From contig KB309537.1 of assembly GCA_000328365.1 (NCBI GenBank), forward strand, positions 726,831-790,830: a DNA stretch of 64,000 nt, in the 5' to 3' direction. The stretch is from Capitella teleta (taxonomy: Eukaryota > Annelida > Polychaeta > Capitellidae). The translations under genes were made by a program, and so were the position numbers. The notes below the pieces were generated by a model. That model was not told the DNA's origin and ran no database searches. It saw only the letters and a list, made by a program, of their open reading frames with translations. Of the stretch, positions 34,412 to 47,157 are shown one piece after another (the first letter of the stretch is position 1; every line of letters begins with the position of its first letter).

Positions 34412-36680
34412 CTGGTTCGCATTGTTCTGATCTACAGACCTCCACATGTCACTTTTAATCCTTTCATGGAAGAATTCGCGGGATTGTTTGAAAAGTTATC
34501 AGGCGTAGGTGCCGAGATTCTCATTTAAGGTGACTTCAATGTTCACTTTGAAGACCAAAATTGTTCTCAGAGTAACATGCTTAGAGATCACTATAGCAGT
34601 TTTGGACTTTTACAGCATGTGTACGGTGCGAATCATCGACATGGACACACCCTGGACTTACTCTTCACTAAAAGTAACTGTTCATTGGACCTCACCATCT
34701 CTGTACAAGACTTGTGCATCTCTGATCACAGCGCTGTCTTCTGCGATCTGTCTCTTCCAGTGAGTGATAATGATAAAGCTCAGCCTGTGACCTATAGAAA
34801 TCTAATGAAAATTAACATTCCAATGATGTTTGCAGACATTACCTGTTCTCCCTTATTGAACCCTTTATTGCACGGGGAAGACCTCAATGCACAGGTTGAT
34901 GCCTATCACAGTGTATTCAGTGAACTAATGCAAAAGCATGCACCTTTGAAAAGCAGAATATTTCATATTTCCCAATCGTGATAGTTCCTCATGGTGCTCT
35001 GATGAATTGCGTAGGTTAAAGCAAGTATGACGCAAAAGTGAAAGAAAGTGGCGCAAAACTGGCTTACAAGTGCACAAAGAAGTTTTTATACAGAAGAAAA
35101 AAAGAGACAGAATCGCTAGTCAAGGCATCAAAAGCAAATTACTTCGATGCACTTATATCAAAACACGAAAGCAACTCAAAGAAACTCTTTCAAGTTGTAA
35201 CAAAGTTATTGGGCTCCAAACAAGAAAATCCCTTGCTGCAGCACCCAGACATCAATTCCTTAGTCGCCAAATTTAGTGATTTTTTCAAAGAAAAGGTAGA
35301 GAAGATTCGGGCCAGTATTGATGATTCTGTTATCATTGCGTCCACTCCAGCTCCCGTACAGCCTGAATTTTCATTGTGTGTTCTGAGACCTGTGTCGGAG
35401 GATGAAATGCTGACAGCAATCAGCAGCTCTGCAATCAAACACTCGTCGCTGGATCCAATACCTACTTGGCTACTTAAGCAGTGTATTGAGCCGCTTGCAT
35501 CATTGATCATCTCAATCATCAACCAATCACTGTCAGTCGGTTATGTGCCAAAAACATTCAAAATAGCTCATATATCACCACTTTTGAAAAAGGCCATCAT
35601 TAGACACCGCAGTTTTCTCAAATTTCATACCAATATCTAATCTACCTTTCCTTTCGAAGGTCCTGGAGAAAGTTGTGAGCCTAAACGATTACATCAATGA
35701 ACATGGCCTCCAAGAAGTGTACCAGTCAGCATACAGTAAAAGCCATAGTGCCGAGACTGCTCTCATAAGAGTGCATAACGATATCCTCCTGGCTCTGAGC
35801 GAGAAGAAGGCCTGTCTCATGCTACTCTTGGACCTCTCGGCAGCCTTTGATACAGTCGACCATAATGCCCTTATCAACACCTTGATTAGTCTCGGACTGA
35901 GAGACACTGCTCTCTCCTGGCTCCGATCATATCTCAACGATCGCTACCAGTGCGCACAAATTGGGAACCACTGCTCAGCACCACAAGTCCTGAAATCGGG
36001 AGTGCCTCAGGGATCTGTACTTGAACCTGTGTTGTTCTCCCTTTATACTGCATCGCTTGGGACACTCATACAGTCTCACTCCCTGGAATATCACTTTTAC
36101 ACCGGCGACACGTCCCTTTACATCACCTTTGAGACGTCAGAGCTTGCAAATGCCATTACTCGAATGCAATGCTGTGCAGAGGATGTACGCCGATGGATAT
36201 ATGAGAAAAAAACTGATAATAAACACTGACAAAACAGAGCTTCTCCTCATTGCCTCAAAGAATGCTGCAGCTCAGTTGCATATACCAGATGATGTTTCTT
36301 TGCTGACTGTTGGCCAGACTGACGTGTCTCCTTCAGAACTAGTTCGCTATATTGGAGTTTTAATGAACCTGGAAGAACACGTCAACAACATTTGCAAAGT
36401 TGCTCGCATACACCTGTACAGAATTGATCGCATTCGCCATATGCTGTCGGACGGCGCCTGTGCGAAAGGGATCCACCCTTTCGTTAGCAACCGCCTTGAC
36501 TACGGGTGTGCTTTGCTCGTAGGACTACCACACACACAATTGAAAAAAATCCAACGCATTCAAAATTCAGCCGCTAGACTCCTATCTCGCATAGGCAGAA
36601 GAGAACACATCACACCGGTTCTCGAGCGTAGAATCAATCACAAACATGTTTCAAAAACTAAAAACAGAATGGAATGAATA
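34412..36680 (+). mobile_element. CR1/L2-type LINE, 5'-truncated, endonuclease plus reverse transcriptase
   Basis: The best preserved LINE of the window. The endonuclease part reads VRIVLIYRPP, then GDFNVHFED, then GHTLDLLFT and SDHSAVF. The reverse transcriptase has LLDLSAAFDTVDHNALINTL, SGVPQGSVLEPVLFSLY and FYTGDTSLY, the last in place of YADD (catalytic DD damaged). The C-terminal block is LDYGCALLVGLPHTQLKKIQ, RIQNSAARLL. Frame breaks lie near 34529 (stop), about 34980, about 35640 and about 36180, so it is inactive. The 5' part of the endonuclease and the 3' end are missing. Confidence 0.85.
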
Positions 36681-38389
36681 AGATACTTGGCGGATAAAAC
36701 TAAGTGAATTAAAATATTTAAAATTGCAGTAAATACTGTCAGAGACGTGAACGGGAATTTTTTGTGGAGTAAAAGAGGAAAAAAAAAGAAGAAAAAACAA
36801 ACCAAATGAGGATTTAATTTGAGATTATAATGTACTGAAAAAGAAAATCATAACGTTTTACGCATTGACAATGTTTAATGTCATATAATCACAAATAATA
36901 ATAATAATAATAATAATAATCACAAAACAAGATATAAGCTAAATTAAGTTATGGCCATATTTGGACATTTACAGATTGTCACACAAAGCAGAACGCGATC
37001 AATTATTGTTATAGATCGACAAGACACCAAGGGCAATGCTTTGTGTTAAATTGACTGTAATTATGGATAGCATGCCTTATATGGCAAAAAGAAAACCAAA
37101 AAGGCGTCACAACGACCTTGACCTTGTAATTGCAAAATTATAATTTGATAGAACAATATTATTTTCAGCTATCCCTGAAAATTACACCGTAATATTGTGC
37201 TTGACAAGAACTTACATTAGTTTGAAAAATCACATTTTTACAATTTCGACTAATACGCAATTATGATGCTACTGAGCATACAAAGTACGAAGCTCACTTT
37301 CGTTGGAAATGATGCATTGAACAATTTAACAAAAAAAATCAAAACGTTATGACTAGTATTGAATGAGATAGAGGTAATCAAACTTGTCACGTATTTATGG
37401 TTATTGTGACCTTGCTCTCTGACCTTTGACTTACAAAATACTTTCGGACACAGATATTAATAATTGTCCTACTTGATAGACGTAGGAAAAATGAAAGATG
37501 AAACATTTTTAGTTACGGAGAAACGGTTGACCAAAAAGTGTAGACGGGAAAAAAAGACAAACATACAAAGCAACATAGGAATTAAAACAAAAAGTCAAAA
37601 AAAAAAAAAAAAAAAAAAAAAAAAACAATCAAGCGACATAGGAAATATTTACTTTTAATACACTTTATATTCCTAATAATGTTTTACGTATTATAAGCAT
37701 TAACATTCTTCAAGGTCATATATCTTGTAAAATGTTGTTTTGATAGCAAATTTGTCAATTATAAAAATACTGGCCTATACTATTTTTACACAATGATGTA
37801 ATCTGATTTCAAAACGAAACTATTACAAAGTAATATATATGCTAAATTAGGTTATGACTATATTTGGAAAATCACAGATTGTCACACAAAAAGGGCGCAA
37901 TGATGTATTGTTATAGATCGATGTTACATTGACCCTAGGGTGGGTGGAGTTTGGGGTGTTCTTCTACGTGACCAGACTAGTTGATCGCGGTCACAGGTCA
38001 CGGGACTTAGTTCGCAAAGACGAGAAAAGAGGAAGGAGTTTCTTCTTGATTAATATTTAATGCAGACTCCAAGTTGTGTTGACTCCACAAGTTACAAGCT
38101 AATTAAAACAATGAATTTCAATGCAGCAAACACTTATATACTACTATTCGTGTGCTCGATACATCTTACAATTGGTGAGAACAGATCCTGAAGAATGCGT
38201 GGCATTTCTCCTGAAAGTTTAACATGATCTTTTACATATGTTGGGAGCAAATTTAGAGAAGGATGTGATGAGAAGTTGAGAACGATCCAGAAGAATGTGT
38301 CGTATTTCCATTGAGCACCTTAAAATGATTAATCGTTATAACAGTAAAAGAGGCTTCTAATACTATTTGAAATATCATTATGAGTACAT
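36681..38389. other. Repeat-rich stretch without genes
   Basis: (ATA)n near 36897, the duplicated unit above, and poly(A). No coding signal. Confidence 0.45.
36836..37930. repeat. Two diverged copies of a non-coding unit
   Basis: 36836-37020 and 37673-37930 share an ordered set of blocks: TTTTACG..ATT, GTCATAT, GCTAAATTA(A/G)GTTATG, CAGATTGTCACACAAA and TATTGTTATAGATCGA. They lie about 850-900 bases apart in direct orientation. Poly(A) at 37599-37625 lies between. Confidence 0.65.
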
Positions 38390-38735
38390 ACTAGATTATA
38401 GATATACCTTCCGTATCGGCCCCCTCGCTCAGTTTCGTCGACCACTGCCAATAGTTTGCTCGCAAAAGGCATTAGAGTGTGGAACTAGCTGCCTCCTTCG
38501 GTCATGGCTGCTCTTTCGTTCCATGAGTTCAAAGGAAAGTTGATATTCCATCTGCTACAGCCCCAGGCAACTTGAACCTGCTTTTATTGCTCATACCCTT
38601 CTTTTTTCTAGTTTTGTTGCTGTGCATCCTGTTTTCTGTTTCTGTTCCGTGAATATGTAGTTCCGCATTGTGACTTCTTGACGCGTTCTTTGTTAGGCTG
38701 AGAACTTTTCGAACAACCCTCGTAAAATGCAAAGA
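38390..38735 (+). mobile_element. LINE C-terminal fragment plus mariner-like terminus
   Basis: RPPRSVSSTTANSLLAKGIR, VWN, LPPSVMAALSFHEFKGKLIF resembles the extreme C-terminus of CR1/L2 ORF2. It is followed at about 38700 by CTTTTCGAACAACCCTCGTA. The same string, slightly changed, recurs at 45958, suggesting a Tc1/mariner-type end. Confidence 0.5.
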
Positions 38736-39477
38736 AAAAACCTCATTTGATATGCATAAAAATGCTGATAATGCACAAAGGAACGCGTTGAATATAGCTG
38801 CGCATCTTCTTCTTTTTTTTTTTTTTTTTTAAGCCTTTTGTGACACTGGGGGCAGCTCGATGGAGTTTTTAATTGGATTCCAAGATCGTGTTACTCAATA
38901 ATTTACCCTTTCGCTCGAAGCACCAACTCAGGCGAATTCCTGAAGTGCTACTGACACTAATTTAAGCAATCCCTCAAATTAAGTATGCAGGCGAGTCCGG
39001 CCATTAATATATAGCTAGGATGAGATACCAAATTACCCTTGTGAGGTTAATGGAAGGAGATTCGGTAAAGGAATGTTTAATGATACACGTATTAAAGTTA
39101 CTATTAAAATTTTCATCGACTGGGGATTGAGATCAAGCTGTCAGATGACAGTGAACGAAAACTGGGATAAATAGCTGAAATATCATAACAAATTTCCATC
39201 AAATGCAAGAGTCATAACGTGTGATGAAATAATTTGCAGATCCACGTTTGGTATACCACAATGGCTGACCTAAATATCTCATTAAAAATACATTACTTGA
39301 TTAATCAATTTATGGTCTAAAAGGACGTATTCAAAAGCTCAAAGTATTAGTTTGATGCATTAGAAATACTAAGAATTTCTCTGCAGATATACACGATCGC
39401 ACCATGTATAATGGGCGATAATCGGGAGCTCCATTTCGCTCTATTTCGCTGTTTCTTCGGACCGTTTTATGAATATA
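38736..39477. repeat. Copy of a dispersed non-coding repeat
   Basis: GATTAATCAATTTATGGT (39299) and GCAGATATACACGATCGCAC (39384) recur in order at 44968 and 45484. CCGCGTTTGGTATGCC-like sequence recurs inverted at 50040. Unclassified. Confidence 0.55.
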
Positions 39478-40143
39478 CAGTGAAACCCCGCTAACTCGAA
39501 AACGGATAACTGGACGACTCCCCTATACTTTAGCATTACAGATTTATCGGATTCCTCAAACACCGCTTCGTCGAAAAAACCTGTTCCTCGATAAAACATA
39601 TATTTTTTGGTGCCTTGAGCAAAATCGAATCGTATTCGTCGAAGTTTTCTTGAGATCAAAGAACCCTTTCGCTAATTGCAATTAGCGCAACTCTGTTTAC
39701 TGTTTTGGGCAATCGTTTACAAACATGCAGAGGTCGACTCGTGTGTCACAGCTCGAATTGTTCAGAAGTCAGCGTCTCCGTCTTTGTCTTTTCATTGCGT
39801 AATCGACCACATCATGTCCATTAAAGCAGCCGCCAGCAATTACAGAAAGCGGTATAACCTCAGATGTTGAAAAGGTAGGAAACATCAATAATAAACAAAC
39901 TCTGCCCATCAGTATAAAACTCGATCATTCGTCACAACAAATTAATCAGTCTGTCAAGACATCTCTGTAATCATGGCATGGCCATGAAATTTGAGATCAA
40001 TACGTTATCATAACGTCATCGCATAGATCATAACGTTACCAAAAATTAATGTTCAGAATTCGAAAAACCTGATTCATCAAAAACTCTCTTCGTCGAATTG
40101 TTTTCGCTGGTCCCTTCAAGTTCGAGTACGCGGGTTTTCGCTG
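39478..40143 (+). mobile_element. Non-autonomous Tigger/pogo element, both ends present
   Basis: The left end CAGTGAAACCCCGCTAACTC and the right end (inverted, CAGCGAAAACCCGCGTACTC) form TIRs of about 25 bp and are flanked by TA on both sides, the pogo target site. Length is 666 bp. The internal part matches the 27.2-27.9 kb copy (for example ACAGAAAGCGGTATA, ATCAATAATAAACAAACTC) but lacks its HTH-coding segment. It is therefore an internally deleted relative. Confidence 0.85.
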
Positions 40144-40539
40144 TAAATTGATATGTATTCTGATATACAAAAAGCGGATTAGCAATTGATTTCACCACAT
40201 GCTATGACTCTTGCATTTGATGGAAATACGCTTTGATATTTCGGCTATTTATCCCGGGTTTTCGCACACCTGATTACGCGCACAGAAGCTCTTCGCGATC
40301 ACCTACCACTCGCATTTAAATGCTCCTACCTCATTCAGAATATGATTAACGTTTATAATTCGATGTATTTGTATTAATGTATAGTAACCTAGTCAATCCA
40401 TATCAGGTATTAATGTTTTGGAATAATGGACAAATTTTAAAAGTTTTAAAAGTTTTGTCTATAACATGGAGTAGCTAGAAAGACTACTTCTAGCCCACTC
40501 CGTATGTGTGCGTACATGAACGGTTATACCGCTGCGTGA

Positions 40540-41400
40540 TAAGGTTGATGTCATCAGCGAAGCGAATGCCCGTGTCTTCAGTGGAGTCAAAAATGATGGC
40601 GAAGTAGACATTCCACATCACAGGTCCGAGGCCGCTGCCCTGCACCACTCCGACATCCAGGGGTCTGCCATGCGAGCGTGCGCCGCTTGTTCTGACGTGG
40701 AATGTGCGCTTGCTGAGATAGTCGGCAAGTAGTCGATGAAGGCGTGGTGGTGTCCCCGCTTCCCTAAAGCGTCATTTTAGCTGGTTTCGGTCGACACGAT
40801 AGAAGGCCCCCGCAATGCCAGTCTGAAGTAAGTGGAAAGGTTTTCTCTCATTCACCGAGTGGACTGCCTTCCCAATGACGTTCAGAACCAAGTCAGAGCA
40901 TTAGTGCATAGGGCAAAAAATTCGAAATTCGAACTGCTTCTTTGGTAAGTATTCATTCTTTACTATTTGCTCTGTGATGCGTCGCGCAATCTGTGTTTAC
41001 AGCATCTTAGATGGGACATCTATGAAAGAAATCGATCGGTAGTTTGTGTATTCAGCTGGATTTTTCTTTTTGAAGATCGGACACACAGCTGAATGTTTCC
41101 ATGAGCTGGGCCATTGTCCTAGTTGGAACATTCGTTGGTATATTGTGTACAGTGGGATGTAAAGCACCGTTGAGAGGTTCTTGTATACTCTTGGGGAAGT
41201 TGCATTTGGTCCAGCTGCTTTGTCGGGGGCCAGACCTTTCAACCATTTTCTGACATCCTCTGATGAAAAATGGAATTCCGGGAATCTTGAGTAGGCATTT
41301 CTTCTGGGGATGTGTTGGCCTCCGTCTGGAAGTGTTGTTTTAGCTATAAAGGCCTCAGCAAAACCCATGCACTTTTCTTGGGCGTCAGTTATGACCCTCT
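40540..41400 (-). mobile_element. LINE reverse-transcriptase fragment
   Basis: The minus strand reads WLKGLAPDKAAGPNATSPRV, then WPSSWKHSAVCPIFKKKNPA and EYTNYRSISFIDVPSKML. After a frame break it reads VVQGSGLGPVMWNVYF and IRFADDIN with the catalytic DD. Jockey/CR1-like. It lacks both ends. Confidence 0.75.
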
Positions 41401-42439
41401 GGTGTATACGTTTAGAATCGTTTTATATACCTCACGACATGTTGTGTTATCTATCTAATAACTTTATAATTTATAACCAGTATTTTAAACTATAAAATTA
41501 TCTGAATACTGTTATATGCATGGAATAATTTATAAAATCATACTGCTGGACTGATCTCTATCGAATGAATGCTTTGATTAATTTCAATTGCATTTCTCAG
41601 CTGGACTATTATTGATCAATCACTTAGCGGCTTGTTAAGGTGAAGGTCAAATGCTGCAGCCATCGTACCCGTTGCTGGTCGTTTTGGAAATGAAAGCATT
41701 TTTGTGCAATTAATGAGTAATTAGTCACTGCCGTGCGGAGTTTTTGGTGTCTATAGGTTCATTTATTCATATTCTTGCCAGATCCGAAACCTCAGCTCTC
41801 TCCCGTGAGGGGAATGTAGCTTTCGAGGCTTTGTTATTGTTAATCTGAGAAATCAGTGACTTCCCTTGATATTATTATAATTATACTGTCTAGAAGGCTG
41901 CATATAGGCATTTCATGTATTCAGAGCCCACTGGTAAGACTCCCTGTGTCGCCAGCGCACACACCATCTAGTACTATGACGATTCAAAGCGACGCCGATT
42001 CGTGATATATGTTAATGATAATAACATCAGCAAGAAATGCAGTAACCAGGCAAAATATAATTCATTTGTATACTTCTTTAAATAGACTACCATCGTCAAC
42101 GCACTCACTCACACCGCTCGCCGATTTGTAGGTTGAGTTCGCCTTAACTTGGAGTTGGCAAAAGTTGACGCCGGAGTTAAGAATTCTATTGTTCTTCTTT
42201 TGAAGATTTCCGCTATAAGAAAAAGAAATCCACCAAAGAAATCCACGAAGGATGATGTCCAGATTGGTGGCGTTTACAAAGCATTGCATTTCTCTTTGTA
42301 ATTGCTTTTAGGTATTTAGACCATTTCCGCAGCATTCGTTATGGACACGAGAAATGTCATGGGGTGACCAAAAAAATTTTTAGTTTTGTGTGAAAGTAAA
42401 AGAAATAGAAGTAGTAAAATGAAACTTATGAAAGAAGAC
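41401..42439. other. No gene seen
   Basis: AT-rich DNA, with no recognisable coding or repeat structure beyond short ORFs. Confidence 0.4.
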
Positions 42440-43720
42440 ATTTGTGATAAAAACCATGACAGCGACAGATCGATGTTAAAAGACATGTGTTGTTAATATC
42501 ATAGTTAAAAAGTTTGATAAAATAAAATTCAGTCAATTTAGATTTAAAACATGGTGAAGAATAGGACGATCGTAGAGATTCAGGTAAAATATTCCACAAA
42601 TGGGGTAAACGATTAAAATAGAAACCTTTGAATTGTTCAGTCCTCATTAAAAACTGGACCATGGTTCAAAGAGCGGATATTTGAATGACTAGAGTTAGCA
42701 GGCATGAAATTGACACACTTGGTGAAATCTAAGTGGATAAAACCATTGATATATTTAAAAATAAACATAATATCAGCAATCTCCCTTCTATATGACAGAG
42801 GTAAAATCTTCAATTTTTGACACCTTTGCGTATAAGACATTTCATAATTATAATCATTCAAAATGTATCGAGTGAAACTTCGCTGAACAGATTCAATGAA
42901 TAAAATTTCCTTTTCTTGAATGCGGTGACCAAACTTGTGGAGAATACTCTAAAATTGGGCGTGCAAGTGCTTTAAACAATAAACGTTTTACATTTGTCGA
43001 AACATTAAAACCAATTGAACGTTTAATCATGCTGCATACTCTACGAGATTGTGAGACGATATGTTTAAAATGAGTGGTAAAACAGAGTTTTTGGTAAAAT
43101 ATGACACTGAGGTCCTTAAAAGTATCAACATATTCTAAAATTATTCCATCGAGATAATAATTAAATATAATTGGATTTCGAGAGCGGGTGATTCGTAATA
43201 CTTTACACTTTGAAACATTGAAATTCATGTCCCATTTTTTATTCCAGCTGAGCAGTTTATCTAAATCGTACTGTAACTTGAGACAATTAATCATTCTGAG
43301 ATTTTATTTCGATAAAAATTTTGCAGTCATCTGCAAATAGAGCAGCTGTTGAGAAACACAATCCCGATGGCATATCATTTATAAAAATAAAAAAAGAGCA
43401 AAGGTCCAAGAATTGACCCCTGTGAGACACCGGAAGTCACTTCTTTACATTGCGATTCCTGACCATCTATTGCAACTTTTTGATATCGACCAGGAAGGTA
43501 GTTACGAAACCAGTCTAAAAACAATCCAGAAATATTAAAATAAGTATGCATTTTGTACAACAATTTTTCATGAGACACACAATAAAATGCCTTACTAAAG
43601 TCTAAGGATAATATATCAACTTGCCCTCCTCCATCAAGAATTCGGCCAATACTATTATACGTTTGTAACAGCTGGTCGTGCATGATTTGCCTTTAACAAA
43701 ACCATGCTGCAGTTCATGCA
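42440..43720 (-). mobile_element. CR1-like LINE ORF2 fragment (RT to C-terminus)
   Basis: QHGFVKGKS, then DILSLDFSKAFYCVSHEKLL, SGVSQGSILGPLLF, LFADDCKIF (intact FADD, about 43350-43320), RPILEYSPQVWSPHSRK, SFTRYILNDYNYEMSYTQRC and FYFNRLPHLWNILPESLR. Several frame breaks. This family differs from the 34.4-kb LINE: the RT blocks (DFSKAF versus DLSAAF) are distinct. Confidence 0.8.
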
Positions 43721-43929
43721 GCTTTGTGGAAATGCGTGGGTATAGCTTATTTAGATTTACATTCTACATTTATGTAGAACCTATTTTTACCACTGTTATT
43801 GTGCCCAAAATGTTGAATAGGTGTTACGCTCAAGAAATGAGAAAAGCACGTAATTTTCCGATATTTTTCGAATCGCAGAGGAAAAACTATCTCTGTGCAA
43901 ATTCAATGTCACCTCCAAGTGTAACTGGT

Positions 43930-44085
43930 GCATGAGGCTGGTGCCTCTCACGACATCTTGTATCTCTAAATTATATCAAGTCTAATTGGGGTTGATGAGG
44001 TGGGTGCCTCTCACTGTATCTTTTATCTTAGTCTGATTGGGGTTGATAATCGAGGCCTCTCACTTTATCTTTTATCTTCAATCTA
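43930..44085. repeat. Three-unit minisatellite, about 58-bp period
   Basis: Units contain GTGCCTCTCAC, a TATCTTTTATCTT-like block and TCTxATTGGGGTTGAT. The last unit is shortened. Confidence 0.75.
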
Positions 44086-44639
44086 AAATGATAAGCTGTT
44101 GATATCGTTCGCTTAAAAGTATTAACATAGAGGAAGGATTAATGAAAGTGGACATGTCGGGTGAAAGTCTTTCGCCCAGCGAGTGAATTTTCCTAATTGT
44201 AGACGGCCAGGCTCGAGCGCCAGTCTCCACTTAATTAACAGGTGTTTCCCTGAACTTGGCTAAAAAAAAGGAAAAAAAAAAAGGAAAAAAAAAGATGTTA
44301 ACACGCCCATATCTTTTTACCGCAAAGAGCGAGAGCTTAAAAAATTACAATGTATACAGATGCAACCAACATGAGTGGCAACCAATCAAATCAATATCAA
44401 GTATAATTGTTATTCAACTTTTATCAAACATGATCAAAAACGTAATTAGCACACAACAAATGTTGATAATGTTTGAAAAAGTCGAATAACTGAAATTATC
44501 TGCAATATTGTAAATATTTAAATAATGAAATAATGTGATATGAATTTATTAAATTTCAATAGTTTTATTATTTATAAAATTACTCGACAGCGAACGATTT
44601 ACTCTACTGAGAAAAATATATAAAAAAAAAAAAAAAAAA
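44086..44639. other. AT-rich stretch
   Basis: A-runs and no recognisable gene. Confidence 0.4.
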
Positions 44640-44945
44640 AAAAAACAAATAATTAAATAAAAATAAAAATCGATAATTTATGCAATTAATTGTGTTAGTT
44701 ACCATACATTAAAACTCCGGGTTTAGTAAGATATGTATACTAGGAGTATACTGTGTAAATAACAATGCAACAATTTGCATAACAAATGAGATTTATTGAG
44801 ATAACTATAACAAATAAAAATCATGTAATAACATGGATCGATTACGATTCCCGATACATAAAACAGAAAAACGTCACCAATAGAAGGAAATTTTGGTTTG
44901 AAAAGAGTACATATATCCTGACCCAAATATCTAGTAAAACGGTAC
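44640..44945 (+). repeat. Dispersed repeat, inverted partner at 50195-50480
   Basis: GGAGTATACTGTGTAAAT, CAACAATTTGCATAACAA, AAAACAGAAAAACG and TTTTGGTTTGAAAAG occur in the same order in the reverse complement of 50195-50480, roughly 85 percent alike. Apparent ORFs on opposite strands in the two copies are non-homologous translations of the same repeat. Confidence 0.8.
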
Positions 44946-45088
44946 ATTTGCTTTTCGAAAATTACTTGATTAATCAATTTATGGTATAAAATGATGTATT
45001 CAACAACTCAGAGAGAGACTTCAGAGAGATTTCATTTATTTCACTCGAACAAGTGCTTCATATACAATGTGACAAATAAAGAAAAAAA

Positions 45089-45125
<37 letters not shown>

Positions 45126-46092
45126 CATAAAAAGATAATCATAACGCACAAGATTGGCAAAAATAACGTCAATTAATTATTATTATTATTTTTTTTTTTT
45201 TTTTTTTGTCCAGAGAAATAAGTGTGAGATATGTGTTTTTTTTTTTTGTTTTTTTTTGTGCATGATAACGTTATAGAAGGATTATGAGATGATAATGTAT
45301 GAATGGTCGGTGTACTGGCATATATATGAAGCAGGAGCCGAGATGGGAAACCAGGCAAAGGTTCCACAAGGGAACCGTTATCGCACTGGCCACCCAATGG
45401 AATTATTGAGTGAAAAACTCAGCTTTTATTAAAATTATAACAAAATTAAAGTTCGATGCGTTTGAAGTACTAAAAACTTCTTTGCAGATATACACGATCG
45501 CACCATGCAATGTTTGTCTAAATGGATATTTTAGAGTGACAAAATATTGACTGTACCTTATGCACAAATCTGTATAATTATACAAAATGTATCGCATAAT
45601 TTTAAGGAATTTTATAATATGTAGATTCCTAACGTGATACTTCAATATCTCCAAAGGAATAATTACATCACACTTTTACAAACAAATTTTTTCACATCTT
45701 TGATGAGTTTATGAGGAAAATATCGGAGATATCCGTAAATGATCAATAGTGTACAATCGATTTTGAATTATCGAGTAAAGCAGGAGTTTGCCGCATTTTG
45801 ACGAAATGCCATCCCCTGCTTCACTCAAATTGGTGCCAGATGTGATAACGTAAACTTCTGGGAAATTCAGTGCTTGCATTTTTCATCTAGAAAACTAACC
45901 TATGCATGCAAATAAATTTTCTACTTTCTGTGATAACGCGTTCAATGTTAGGCGGAAAACTTTTTGAACAACCCTCGTATGTATATTTCTGCGCAAGCAT
46001 TTCACCAACATCAACTGTATAATATGAAGTCACTAATCAATACTGCACACCTTGGAAGTCTCGTCTCGTCCTTCTTACAACATAACACTTTG
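44946..46092. other. Repeat debris and homopolymers
   Basis: Runs of A (45095-45123) and T (45190-45255), partial copies of the 39.3-kb repeat (44968, 45484) and a mariner-like end at about 45958. No gene. Confidence 0.5.
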
Positions 46093-47157
46093 TTACCGAA
46101 ATCCGATCAATGTGCCACTGTATCCAATCATCGGCAGATTCCTTTCATTTGTGACGAAACAATTTGGCCAATGTTTCATCAATTCTCGGTCACAGTCTAA
46201 TTTTTCCCTTCCTGGTCCGTAATGCAGCCCTGAAACCAAATGGTTACATGCAAGGCTGTTGTTGGACCCTGTGTATTGAGGAATGTTGCTGACGAGAGCA
46301 AACAGGTTGTGTTTGTCGGTGAAATAGATATACCACATGGTCCACATAGAATCTTCTGTGTGCCGTTTTTCAAATCGCTTGTACCAGTCTGTGTTAAGCT
46401 TTGCTCCGTGGACATAAGGGTGTTCCAATGTTTTAGCATCTGAGTGGAACCAATCCTGAAACAGCCTCCACGTTACCGGATGAGGAGCAAAGGCCCAAGA
46501 ACCTGCAACCCTGAAGAAGTAAGCTGGATGATCTCGTAGGATCTCTTTCTCGACTTGGTTGACTTCTTTGTCGAAGTTCTTTCCTGTCGTTATTCGGATG
46601 TTGCTATCTTGCAAGCAGTAGCCACTGATGAAGTCTTGCATGTGTCCATATCTAGCGTGTGTTTGTCGTAGCCACCGATATGCAAATGGACTGACTTCAA
46701 TGTCATCCTCAATAATGATTGCCAATTCATTTGAATCGAGAGGGGGTCTTCATGAATCCACCCACTGGCCGTAGATCCCGACATGCTTGTCTTGTAGGTG
46801 CACCCGCGATGGTCCTTTGCTCCATGTAAAGGATTTGGCCACTTTCACGGTTGCAGGATCTAACACATGGTTTTTATTCCGATCAACAAAAATGTCCAAA
46901 TGTCCAGTATCTCCGTCCAACTCGAGGCAATTCAAAGCATTCAGCGTTCTTTGCAATGATTGGGAACGGTTGTGGGTCAGGATAATTATGCGGATATCGA
47001 CGAGCTCTGGGTAACTGAACGCTTGGTGACTTTCTGGGTATGAGACTGCTTCCCGGATAACTGATTGCTGAGGTCGCAGTGAAACAAAAAGAGCCATGAA
47101 CAGTATTCCAATAGCGAGAAGAAATGTCGGGAGGTAGGATATTCTTTTACATCCCAT
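46093..47157 (-). pseudogene. GT-A-type glycosyltransferase, copy 2 (one in-frame TGA)
   Basis: This copy is closely related to copy 1 over its whole length and also intronless. It has an intact N-terminus: MGCKRISYLPTFLLAIGILF and MALFVSL form a type II signal anchor. The catalytic region includes IIILTHNRSQSL and IIIEDDIEVSPFAYRWL. Codon 136 is TGA (46752-46750) where copy 1 has TGG (Trp in WVDSWRP). The frame is otherwise open to GTLIGFR and stop at 46093. It is either a pseudogene or, less likely, a read-through gene. Similarity to copy 1 begins and ends near the coding region. Confidence 0.75.
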
